Shown one piece after another: positions 1 to 9,900 of a DNA stretch of 64,000 bases. Within the stretch, counting starts at the first letter, position 1; each line of letters begins with the position of its first letter. Location: positions 1 through 64,000 of IMG/VR virus record IMGVR_UViG_3300042564_003823; one strand, written 5' to 3'. The notes beneath the pieces are model-generated. The model saw only the letters and a list, made by a program, of their open reading frames with translations, had not been told where the DNA came from and made no database searches. The DNA comes from a virus. The translations under genes were made by a program, and so were the position numbers.

Positions 1-2255
1 CCTCCTGTTTTTCCATCTGATATTGTTTGTCTATTTCTTACATTAATTAAATTATTGTAAAAAGTTTGAGCGAACTCAAAAAACGTTTTTTTATTTGGTT
101 TGGGGTCTATTATGGTCCAATCATTAAAACCTGGTGATGGGTATGGAGCAGTTAATCCTGAATTTGGGATTGGGTATCCGTATCTTGAGGACATTTCCCA
201 AATATCATAAGTTATACCTTGTCCCATGTTAAGATATAACTCCATATTTTTTACGTTTATAACTTGTCCTTCATTTTCTAACAAATAGTTTGTTGGTGCA
301 GAACTTTGTGTGTTTTTTCTTAATCCAACCTCGTCTTTTTTCCAAGATTTTTTATTATCTATTGTTTTTGTTAACCCGTAACCAAGATTCATTGTTGGAA
401 ATTTTTCATATCTTTTTAAATAATCCTGTCCGTATGTAAATGGTTTTAATTTTGTTACAATTATTGATGGTGATACCGTAAAATTAGACAATGTAAAATC
501 AATTTCTTCTGTTGATCTATGTTCTGGCGTTGATTCAAACCAACCAGCACCTTTTTGAAAAAAGAATGAGTCGTTTTCAATTGGTGATTCCGGATATCCC
601 GTATCAATATTTATCGGGTAATTATTTAAGTCGGGTAATGTTGACCTTATAACTCCCGAACTTGTGAAACCAGTAAATTGAGTCCCTAAAATTGAAAATA
701 TATTAGTAGTATCTAAAGTTGGTACTGATATAAAAGTAGTTCCACCTGATATTCTAGCATAATTTTCATAAAAATCATCTAACGGTATTTTTTGGTCTGC
801 CAAATATATATACTCATTGAATTCCACTAAAGCTTCGGGGGCACCAATCATTCTCATTATATACTCTATTGATGTCCTTGTCCCTTTTGATCTAAACAAA
901 AATCCAGCATTTAAAATCAAATTTCTATAGTATTGGTAGTTTAATTCTGCCGGCGTATCTTCTTTTGATTGTCCAGGGTAAATCGTATCATTAGTCGTCG
1001 TAAAAATTGATTCTAATAAAGAATCGTTTGTTATTGGTGAAATGTTTGGGTCTATTCCTAATGTCGCAGCTAAATTCGCCAATAGCGCGGATGGAATGTC
1101 ATTTTTAACAATATAATTAACTGAAATTATATTTGCCAAGGCATCTATAAACTTTTTTGTCTCATCAAAACTTCTACCATAAATTTGTAATGTCTTTTCT
1201 ATTTTTTGATCAGTTGTATCAAATTCTTTAAGAGACCCTGAGATTAGGAATCTACTAATAAGATTTGTTTTATATTCGTCTAATTTTTCTGTTACTATTT
1301 GTAACTCGGTCAAATACTGATCAAATTTATCTGTCCTAATATCTAAATTCCAAATACCGTCAAGTTTCCATGTTATATTTTTATTTATTAAAATATAATT
1401 ACCGTTACTATCATATTCAGGATAAGTAAATTTAGCTGTATATTTTGGTAGGGTATATCTATTTAGTAGATAATCTTCAACCTCATCAAAATTATCTTGA
1501 AACAACTTTTCTGTGACTAAATTATTCGGTTTTAGTAATAAAGTTTGTGTTGTGGTTGTAGATGAAAATGGTTTTCCTTTTACAGTAACCGTTATAGTCC
1601 CCCCTGTTATCGTATCTGTTGGTATAAAATCTACCACCACATACTCAGTATCAATGTTTGAGACGTATAGTGCAAAATCTTGAAAATTAGAAGTAATGTC
1701 TCTGTATTTAGAAACGGTTATTGGTCTATTTTTTACGTTAATTTTTGCATTTTTTGAAAAGTCTATATCAAACGGGTTTCTAAAGAACTTAGAATCCATG
1801 TTAAAAGTTGTTTCATTATCAATAACATCATAAGATATGTTATATGCGGTGTTTCCTGTTTCAAATATTAAATTTGCAAAATTTACTTCAATACCTGCCG
1901 GAAAATAGTTAATTACTTTATTAACTGAAGAAGAAATTCTTTTACTTAAAGAACCATATAAAGAAAAACTAGTAATCTGAGATAAGTCAAAGTTAGGATA
2001 AACCTTAAAGTTTTTTTCAATTATTTTTTTTGTTTCTTCTAAATTTTCAATATTAAGGGTTTCCAAATTAAATGGATCTGAAAAAATTCCAGTACTAAAA
2101 GTTCTACTTACTTTTTCATAAACAGAACTTGTAAACTGAAAATTTCCAAGTGTTAATCCACCACCTGACACTAATTGTACACCAACTAAATCGTCAGAGA
2201 AAGTACCCGAACCTACGGGTGGTGGTGTTGGACATATGAATTTTGTTTTAGCCAT
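1..2255 (-). CDS. Putative baseplate wedge protein, tail protein I-like; 3' end outside window
   Basis: The frame is open from the ATG at 2255 to the left edge, giving about 751 codons without a stop. The protein starts MAKTKFICPTPPPVGSG. Around residues 440-475 there is a helical segment containing FRSKGTRTSIEYIMRMIGAP, which resembles the KGT-containing helical core of P2 gpI-type tail proteins, the counterpart of the T4 gp7 wedge subunit. The rest is rich in beta-strand and Asn/Thr and reads like a multidomain virion protein. The start codon overlaps the stop of the upstream gene by one base (TAATG), so the two are likely translationally coupled. It is the last visible gene of a run beginning with gp25 and gp6, which supports a wedge role. 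The CDS is certain; the gpI/gp7 link is an inference from one motif and gene order. Confidence 0.6.
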   Translation of the reverse strand, partial: MAKTKFICPTPPPVGSGTFSDDLVGVQLVSGGGLTLGNFQFTSSVYEKVSRTFSTGIFSDPFNLETLNIENLEETKKIIEKNFKVYPNFDLSQITSFSLYGSLSKRISSSVNKVINYFPAGIEVNFANLIFETGNTAYNISYDVIDNETTFNMDSKFFRNPFDIDFSKNAKINVKNRPITVSKYRDITSNFQDFALYVSNIDTEYVVVDFIPTDTITGGTITVTVKGKPFSSTTTTQTLLLKPNNLVTEKLFQDNFDEVEDYLLNRYTLPKYTAKFTYPEYDSNGNYILINKNITWKLDGIWNLDIRTDKFDQYLTELQIVTEKLDEYKTNLISRFLISGSLKEFDTTDQKIEKTLQIYGRSFDETKKFIDALANIISVNYIVKNDIPSALLANLAATLGIDPNISPITNDSLLESIFTTTNDTIYPGQSKEDTPAELNYQYYRNLILNAGFLFRSKGTRTSIEYIMRMIGAPEALVEFNEYIYLADQKIPLDDFYENYARISGGTTFISVPTLDTTNIFSILGTQFTGFTSSGVIRSTLPDLNNYPINIDTGYPESPIENDSFFFQKGAGWFESTPEHRSTEEIDFTLSNFTVSPSIIVTKLKPFTYGQDYLKRYEKFPTMNLGYGLTKTIDNKKSWKKDEVGLRKNTQSSAPTNYLLENEGQVINVKNMELYLNMGQGITYDIWEMSSRYGYPIPNSGLTAPYPSPGFNDWTIIDPKPNKKTFFEFAQTFYNNLINVRNRQTISDGKTG

Positions 2256-3163
2256 TAACTAATAATATTTGTAAAGTTTTTACTAAAATCAATATTCAAA
2301 CCTCTATCTTGTCTTACTTCGTATAGTAACTCATTAAATGTGTCTCTAACTTCAAATAAGTTGTATTGTTTGTAAATATTTCCTGCAGTATCATAAAGAG
2401 TATATATACCATCTTCAATACTCTTAGTTTGATTACCATAAAGTGCAATTGCCAATGTGTCAATATCATGTTCAGCAATTTGTATATCAATTGTGAAAGG
2501 GTTGAAGAAAGTATTACTAATTATTATTTCTTGATTTGGCTGTCCAATAAATGGTGTCGCGTTTGGTTTATTAGTTGGTGAAGCAGATGGTGATAAAGTA
2601 CAAAATAATAAATCACTTCCCGTATCCAAATATCTATATCTTATTGATTTTTGAGATGTATTAGTTTGGTCAGTTACAACTGGTTCACAAAAAAACGAAG
2701 ATGTAATTATTCTATAAAAATTAGGGATTTTTGTACCGTCAGAATTTAAATACTCAACTCTGAATCCAACTAATCCTTGTGCGGTAAATTTATTTCTAAA
2801 CTCAACGGGAACATCATTTAAATCAACAATAATACCCTTTACGTTTGGTAAAGCGGATAATACCCCACAATCAGTGATTGTTGTTCTTATTTCTGCAGGT
2901 CTTATATATAAAGTGTAGATACCAATTTGATTAAACTCGTTTGCTGGTAACCTTAAATTATATAATCCACCTAAAATTTCTTTACCGGCAACCCCACCTG
3001 TTTGTGAGTTGTGAAAATATGGTGTTAGAATATTTGCACTATTTAATTTTTTTAACACAAAATTGTTTGTCACATCCCTTGATGGGGTGTAATTCAGTAT
3101 GATGTCAACGTCTTGTGGTGACACATCTGCGGGTCTAACTGTACCGTATGTTCCTAATGCCAT
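2255..3163 (-). CDS. Virion structural protein, probably baseplate-associated (unknown family)
   Basis: A 302-residue protein starting MALGTYGTVRPADVSPQD. It has no signal peptide and no membrane segment. The composition (many Asn, Thr, Ile, Tyr, short predicted strands) is that of a beta-rich phage structural protein. No family was recognised. An exact TATTTATA element lies 8 bases before the ATG, so this gene probably has its own transcript start. Its stop overlaps the start of the next, gpI-like gene by one base. The position in the block after gp25 and gp6 suggests a baseplate or fibre-attachment role, but nothing in the sequence proves it. Confidence 0.6.
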   Translation of the reverse strand: MALGTYGTVRPADVSPQDVDIILNYTPSRDVTNNFVLKKLNSANILTPYFHNSQTGGVAGKEILGGLYNLRLPANEFNQIGIYTLYIRPAEIRTTITDCGVLSALPNVKGIIVDLNDVPVEFRNKFTAQGLVGFRVEYLNSDGTKIPNFYRIITSSFFCEPVVTDQTNTSQKSIRYRYLDTGSDLLFCTLSPSASPTNKPNATPFIGQPNQEIIISNTFFNPFTIDIQIAEHDIDTLAIALYGNQTKSIEDGIYTLYDTAGNIYKQYNLFEVRDTFNELLYEVRQDRGLNIDFSKNFTNIIS

Positions 3164-3171
3164 TTTTTATT

Positions 3172-3179
3172 TATAAATA
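3172..3179 (-). promoter_or_regulatory. TATTTATA element before the 302-residue virion gene
   Basis: Exact TATTTATA on the coding strand, 8 bases upstream of the start at 3163, followed by AATAAAAA. It is one of at least 14 identical elements in this window that precede start codons in the same orientation. Promoter function is inferred from recurrence. Confidence 0.5.
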
Positions 3180-3195
3180 GAGTTTATATTGTTTT

Positions 3196-4278
3196 TTATG
3201 TGTTATTGATTTTAAAATAACCATATCCATATCTTATTAAATCACCTAAATTGTCTACCTCACCTAGTCTTTGTAACCCCTCAACTGCACTGTATTTTCC
3301 CCTCTCAACAAAAACATCAGATTGTATTTCCGGATCCATAACAAAATCTAAAAGTATTTCGTCTTTAGTTATTGCAGAAACTACAATATCGTTGGTGGTT
3401 AAACCTGAAGAATTCACTAAAAATAATGTTTTACCATTATTAAAATCAACGTAATTAATATCATTAACAGTGTATGCGGTGTAGGTTGAGTTAATTTCAG
3501 TAACGTAACCTATCACTCCTTTTATCGGAGTTACCACATAACCTACAGTGTAGGGATTAGGTCCCCATCTTCTAAGAAGATCCAATCTTGAGTTAGTATA
3601 TCCTGAAACCACAAAAGGTACTTGTAGATATGAACTTGATATTTGTGAAGGAATATTATTTTCACTGTCTCCCGTAAAAATGTAATTATAACTAATTGGT
3701 ATACCTGACCAATTACCTCCTTGTTGTGTAAATGTTATATTACCTAATTCATTATCAATTGTAACACCAGTAAATGGTAATGTTATTGATTTTTGTATTT
3801 CAGTGATACCCCAAGGATTGCTTTGAACCATTTTTACTGTATATGTTTGTGGAGTTGGTGAATACGTGTGGTTTAAACTACTTTGATTAACACTCAAATA
3901 TTGACTGACTAACCCGTCACCCCAATCTACTTTATATTGTGATAATTCTAAAAAACTGTTATATGTATAACCCGCACTATTATAAAGTCTAACATCGTAA
4001 GGAGATGATGGGTTACCAGATATAACAAAGTTTGTTACAACATCTATTTGGTTAGTAAAACCATCAAACTCACTATAATAACCTAAATCATTATAGGATT
4101 GCGTAAATAAGACAGGGATTGTTAGTCCGGTTAATAGTGAATCACCATTTGTACCTCCACTTAACACTTGTGACAAACCAGAATACACCCCAAAAGTGAT
4201 TCCATTGTATGTTATATCAAATATATCACGACTTAAAACTTCCGGAGAAATTACTATATTAATTCTTTCTGATTCCAT
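3196..4278 (-). CDS. Virion protein with a PKD-like domain
   Basis: A 360-residue protein. Around residues 135-180 it shows the features of a PKD (Ig-like) domain: the string KVDWGDG, then an NHTY motif about 18 residues on, then YTVKMVQSNPWG. PKD domains in phages usually sit on exposed baseplate, fibre or capsid decoration proteins and bind sugars or act as spacers. The remainder is beta-rich without a recognised family. The gene overlaps its upstream neighbour by one base (shared position 4278) and so belongs to the same transcript. There is no signal peptide. A peripheral baseplate or adhesin role is likely but inferred. Confidence 0.6.
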   Translation of the reverse strand: MESERINIVISPEVLSRDIFDITYNGITFGVYSGLSQVLSGGTNGDSLLTGLTIPVLFTQSYNDLGYYSEFDGFTNQIDVVTNFVISGNPSSPYDVRLYNSAGYTYNSFLELSQYKVDWGDGLVSQYLSVNQSSLNHTYSPTPQTYTVKMVQSNPWGITEIQKSITLPFTGVTIDNELGNITFTQQGGNWSGIPISYNYIFTGDSENNIPSQISSSYLQVPFVVSGYTNSRLDLLRRWGPNPYTVGYVVTPIKGVIGYVTEINSTYTAYTVNDINYVDFNNGKTLFLVNSSGLTTNDIVVSAITKDEILLDFVMDPEIQSDVFVERGKYSAVEGLQRLGEVDNLGDLIRYGYGYFKINNT

Positions 4279-5150
4279 TATGGATTAACATACTCATACC
4301 ATTTTATAGGTAAAATACCTGTTCCGACTCTTTGTGCGTTCTGAAAATTATTATTATATGTATAAACTTTATATTCGTTTGTATTATAATCTAACACATA
4401 TTTGTAATAAAAATATAGTGGTTTGTCTAAGTTGAACATATTTTGTCCAATAAAGGTTGATTGTGGTCTATTCATCATTCTAACAAATTGTCCTGTTTTT
4501 GCATTAAAAAATTTAGCACTAACATAAAATTCAGTTATGTTCAAATAATTTTTATCTTTTAACCAATAAACATAAAACCCTTCTTTATCTGCACCCGTAT
4601 AATCTAATACAAATTTTGGTTTTTTTACTTGAACATTTGTTTGATTAAGTGGTGGGCCTATTGTACCAGGTTCTTTTAATCCTTGTTGTGTTGGTAAAAT
4701 AATACTTAATAATATTGTTTGATTTTCATTTTGTGGTGAATCATAAAAATCTAATTTAAAAAAACTTCCTTTGAATGAATTTGCAAAATAATAAATTTCA
4801 CTATCAGTAAATGTTGCATTTTCATAATCTGTTGCCCAATTTGTTGTTGTTGATGCGGTCACACCTGTTAAATAATCAAAAAAATAAAACTCGTAATTAA
4901 CATTCGTCCCTTCTAAATTTATGTTTGTAGGTCCAAATGGTGTTTGAATCGTAAAATTAAACTGCCAATCCGAGTGTGCAAACTTTGTTATTTCAAAATC
5001 AGATATTGGGTTTAATATTTCAGAAATTACTTCGTTTTCAAAACTAGCAACGCCATCTTCTCTTCCAAGCATATCAAAATTGATTTCCAAAGGAATATCT
5101 AAATATTGATCCTGATCCGTGATTGTTTTTCTAAAATATTTATTATTCAC
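4278..5150 (-). CDS. Virion structural protein (unknown family)
   Basis: A 290-residue protein starting MNNKYFRKTITDQDQYLDIP. It is rich in Tyr, Phe and Asn and has no membrane segment or signal peptide. It resembles no family that I can name. It overlaps the upstream 585-residue gene by eight bases and the downstream PKD gene by one, so all three are almost certainly co-translated. Gene order places it among peripheral baseplate components. Confidence 0.55.
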   Translation of the reverse strand: MNNKYFRKTITDQDQYLDIPLEINFDMLGREDGVASFENEVISEILNPISDFEITKFAHSDWQFNFTIQTPFGPTNINLEGTNVNYEFYFFDYLTGVTASTTTNWATDYENATFTDSEIYYFANSFKGSFFKLDFYDSPQNENQTILLSIILPTQQGLKEPGTIGPPLNQTNVQVKKPKFVLDYTGADKEGFYVYWLKDKNYLNITEFYVSAKFFNAKTGQFVRMMNRPQSTFIGQNMFNLDKPLYFYYKYVLDYNTNEYKVYTYNNNFQNAQRVGTGILPIKWYEYVNP

Positions 5151-6900
5151 AAGTGTCTGTTGTTGGAAGATTTATTTCATTATAAATAAAAGATGTGTTT
5201 CTTTTAGTTGGAAAGTGTATGAAATTTATTGTTTTAAACGGGTAATGTGCTCCGTTCATGAATGGTATATCTAACCCAAAACCTTCGCTATCAACAAACC
5301 CATAGTTATAAATGTCTCTCCAATAAAATTGTCCGTTATTATCAGAATAAAAAGAATGAAACGGAACATTATCTATTTCTTCTAAAGATGCGTTTTCAAT
5401 ATATTCACTAAAAGTTCTTATAGGTATTGAATAATGCGGTTTATAAAGATATCCTGGGGGGTATAAGACGGTGTTCGTATAATTTGAAACAGCAACTGCA
5501 ATTGCCTGACCAAAATTAGCAGGTATTGGTTGTGATATATTAAAAACATCAGGATTGTATGAGTACTTATGGTATATTGGTGATAACACGTATTCTTTTT
5601 GTTCAATATCATTGTATTCGCAAAAATCACCTTTAATAACATCATCAACGTTCAAAAAATTATTATAATAAAAAGTGAATCCGGCCATTTGATACGAACT
5701 TACTGTTATGTTTTCTTTGTTATCTGTTGATGTATGATTCCACCAGGGGTCTGTTGTATTTTGTAAAAAGTTAAATTCCCACCCTATGTCAATTGATCTT
5801 TGTAAAGATTGTGGTGGTTTATTAAACCATCCCATGTAACCTCTATTCACTATTGTAACAAAAAGTTCGGTAATGGGTTTTCCGTTATTATCTAATAAAT
5901 TAAATGTGTCAATATCTTTATTAACTGTAAACCCATAACTTTGCGTGCCGTCTTTAACTGAAATTCTTTGTTGGTTATTTGGTGTCAATGCGGAATACTC
6001 CAATTTTCTTTTAATAGGAAATGCGTTATTTTCAAAGGCCATTTTTGTTAAAAATGTCTCATTATTTGATGTTAAAATTTTATGTAACCTAACATAGTAT
6101 CTAGAAGTCGTATCTCCAGTATTATTTAAATCTACTATTCTTTTAAAATTCCCATAAGTTCCGTCAATAATATCGTTATCAGGAAACTTTAAATTATATA
6201 TCGCAAAAACCCTAAGTTCAGACCTATATGTGTCATCACCTAAACTATAAACTTGAAATGTGTTTTTCCCGTCTATTGTTATATTTAATTTGACATACTG
6301 ACCTACAGTTAAATTATGGTTTGTTGCACAATAAAAATAAACTAAATTTTTTCCATTTTGAGTTTTGTTTTTTATAATAAAAGGTATTCCGTCCGCAACA
6401 TTAAAATTAGCATTTGTTACATTAAAATCCTCATCAACAAAAGACATTGTTTGTGCGGTTGTACTACTAAATGCGTATGATACATATGTCATCCAATTAT
6501 ATGTTGTTGCACTTTTTGGCACAAAACTAACATGTCCGGGTATTGCACTATCTCTTATGATTGAAAATTCATCGTATTGTGGATATCCTTTCCATACACC
6601 AGTATTAATAGAATTAACGGGATCTAAATAATAAAGATAGTCTTTAAATGGTGTATAATCTGTTTTTCCTGAAATTACATTATCAAAAATATTTACAATT
6701 TTACCATTCAATCTAAAAATACTTGAATTTTGTCTTTCACTATCAAATATTTCTCTAAGGTTTATTAAAGTGGCTCGGTCGCCTTGTACCATTTCACGTC
6801 TTTCACCAATAAGGGGTAATTGTATTTGCACAGGTTGATTAGACGAACCAGCAAAACGCTTGTTACCTAAAACTATTCTTATCTCATCTTGTTTTCTCAT
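5143..6900 (-). CDS. Large virion structural protein (unknown family)
   Basis: A 585-residue protein starting MRKQDEIRIVLGNKRFAGSS. It is beta-rich with many aromatic residues. No catalytic motif, coiled coil or membrane segment was seen. It follows the 1746-residue gene with a single base between them and overlaps the next gene by eight bases. The run 12142 to 1 therefore looks like one long operon of virion genes. Its place after gp25 and gp6 suggests a baseplate peripheral component, perhaps a fibre connector. The function is not known. Confidence 0.55.
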   Translation of the reverse strand: MRKQDEIRIVLGNKRFAGSSNQPVQIQLPLIGERREMVQGDRATLINLREIFDSERQNSSIFRLNGKIVNIFDNVISGKTDYTPFKDYLYYLDPVNSINTGVWKGYPQYDEFSIIRDSAIPGHVSFVPKSATTYNWMTYVSYAFSSTTAQTMSFVDEDFNVTNANFNVADGIPFIIKNKTQNGKNLVYFYCATNHNLTVGQYVKLNITIDGKNTFQVYSLGDDTYRSELRVFAIYNLKFPDNDIIDGTYGNFKRIVDLNNTGDTTSRYYVRLHKILTSNNETFLTKMAFENNAFPIKRKLEYSALTPNNQQRISVKDGTQSYGFTVNKDIDTFNLLDNNGKPITELFVTIVNRGYMGWFNKPPQSLQRSIDIGWEFNFLQNTTDPWWNHTSTDNKENITVSSYQMAGFTFYYNNFLNVDDVIKGDFCEYNDIEQKEYVLSPIYHKYSYNPDVFNISQPIPANFGQAIAVAVSNYTNTVLYPPGYLYKPHYSIPIRTFSEYIENASLEEIDNVPFHSFYSDNNGQFYWRDIYNYGFVDSEGFGLDIPFMNGAHYPFKTINFIHFPTKRNTSFIYNEINLPTTDTCE

Positions 6901-6901
6901 T

Positions 6902-9900
6902 CTATTCAGTACCTATAATATACTTAGTTATAAATCTGTTTAATGCGGTTTTTCCTTTACCAAGACCAAAATAAAAATGATACGGGGCACCTACAACAAA
7001 ATTTGCTTTATTTTGATTACTTGGGTTTGTCCATACATAATCTCTTTCACCTAAATTATTATAGTTGAAAATATATCCAGTACTTGGTCCGTTTGTCGCT
7101 TTAAAGTAATCTGCACCTGTAAATGACATGTTTTGATACGGCGCAGAATACATTGGTGGTAATGTTCCAATATTTGGAAAATCCGTCAACCAATCATTTT
7201 TTTCGGTTCCAAATATGGTACTTGTATTGATTGTTGCTTGTCCTTGGTCGTTTCTTATCTCCCAATTATACATAGGGACTACTTGTGTTTTAGGGTACCC
7301 TACAAGTTGTTGGACATTCCCAAAAGTGGCGAATCCTGGAGTTAATGCGACTCTATTTTGTGTAATTGCTGAGAACAACACACCATAAAATATCTCATTA
7401 GGTGTTCCTAAAACTATATCATCATTTCCGTAGAATTGTTCATTAAATGGTATGATCCCATATTCTGAATTAATACTAAACATTTGAGCCACATCGCCAT
7501 CAATTCTATCATCTGATCTTGAAAAAAGTTGGTTAATTGATGCATCACCTCTACTAAGAGCCAACTCCCAAAAACCTGTATTAACTAATCTTGACACTAT
7601 AAACAATAAAAGTAGATCACTTGTATCATTAAATGATGTTGATTGGACGGTCTCAACTAAATAATTTTCTAATTGAGGATTTAAACATATTTCTTTTGCG
7701 AATTGATCTCTTGGTCCTAAATCCATCATAGTGGTAGGGAAATGTAAATTCCTTTCGTTAGATCCTTTACCATATATATTTTTAATATTAGTCCCATATA
7801 ATTGTGGTCTTTGTCCTATAAAATACCCATTAACATTTGTTCCGTTTTGTTGTAAAACATATGGTGTTGATCTATAATAGAAAGTGTTTGTTTGATCATC
7901 TAAATAAATAGGACCTTGGTTTTGTCTGCCAGGAACTAAATCAAAATCTTTTGATCCACAAAACACATATTTTTTTGGATTATTTTGAGCGTCAAATATT
8001 GTTTTCTTTTTAAACGCATAAGAATAAAGAGTACCATTAACCCAGTTGTTTTGAAACACCTGACTGATAACTCCTCTACATGCACCAAATAACAACCTGA
8101 ATCTTGATTTCCATTCAAAGAAATTATTGTAGTCTCTTAAAATAGCTCCTTCTGTTAAATATGGTTCTTGAATTAACTTATAACAACCCTTAGTTATTCT
8201 TGTCGGGTTTTCGTTTTCAGGACAAGGTGATTTTACACCAAAATTATCACCTGAACCACTATAACACGGTAGTGGAACCATACCTTCACAACTAAAAGTT
8301 GCTAGTACTGATGTTGTTCCTGAAATTGCGTCTTCACTATAATCGTCCGAATTACCGGTATAATCCGTTTGATTACCACCTAATTGTGTAACTTCACCAT
8401 TATCTAAAATCCTATATATTGTAAAATTATCATTTTGGTATAAAGCGTATCTATTATTATAATTTGTTTGGACATTATCGGATGTTGGTAACCGGTCAGA
8501 TCTAATGATCATTTTTGCGTTGTTCACAGTTTGGTCAAATGCTATATTTACGGATAGATTTGGGCTTGTTTGTTGGTACGATGGGGCAAATAATCTAGGT
8601 CCTCTAAAATGTTTAATGTTGTTCCAATCGGTATTTGATCCGGCACAGTTACCGTTCATAAAGGTTTCTACAGTTCCTTCATTACCAAGATCCAACCTTT
8701 TATGTAACTGATTATTTGGTATGTCTGTAAACATAAAAGACCCTCCTTCCACATTTCCTTGTCGTGTAATAGCCTCTGTATTACTACTAGTCATGTACCT
8801 AAGAAGATAACTATTATTTGGGTTTCCGACTGACGGAACATCACTTAATCCAGTATCATACCACATATTATATGGGGCATTATTGTTTAATCCTCTTAAA
8901 AATATAGGGGTTAATCCGGCAGAACTAAGGTTATACGGTAGATTATCATTACAGTCATATGTGTCAGTATTAGATACCGAATACCCACCATATAAGGTAC
9001 TTTTTCTATCTAACGACGAATAATATTGTATTGTGTTTGTGGTAAACGCAGAATATAATATGGGGTCAGGCCTAAAATTAAAAGGTTTGTGGTATAATTT
9101 AGAAAATTGATATCCAACCTCGTGTGATTCGGGAGTCTTTTTATTTATCCACCAATCAGCACTTAAATTTCCACTATTCTCTTGTATCGGTATATTTAAA
9201 TGATAATTACCTCTCACTACGTGTGTGTTAGGTGATCTCCCAAATAATTTTGATATGTCGTATTTAATAACTTGTTTTTCGGTAAATGGATCAACACCCC
9301 TAACTAAAAATATAACATTTAAATTTTTATATTCGTTTCCATTCACCTGTAATGGATTAATAAAAGATTCAACCGCAGGTTCAGTACCACAACTTTTTCT
9401 ATACGATATCCTTTGTCTCGCATTTAAAAAGAAAAATCTCATATAGTTTTGATTGGTTGTCGTTGTAAATGTTTCTGATTGTTGGATGGTCATACCAGTA
9501 ATTACCTGAAAATACTCCATACCTCCTTTGTATTTATATTCTCTTTCGGTTGTAGATCCGGTTATAGTTAAATTTGCAGTTCCACTGGTCGCATCTGGTT
9601 TTATATAATTTTGAACGATTGTGGTTGTAAGTAAGGATGTTCCTGTAATTGAATTGCTTCCGAATTGGTTTTCCGTAACTCCACTTACATTAAAACCGTT
9701 AATATTTTTATCATTCACATTATCTGGATTATTAAAACTAATTAATGAACCTGCAGGTAAATTATCCACCGTATTAGAATCGCAAAGTAAAACAATAACA
9801 TTATCGGTAAATGGGTCCGATGGGTACCCATCATTATCAACCGTTGTGGTTATTACATTTGAAAAATATGATGGATTATCAAAATACCTTTGTCTAATAT

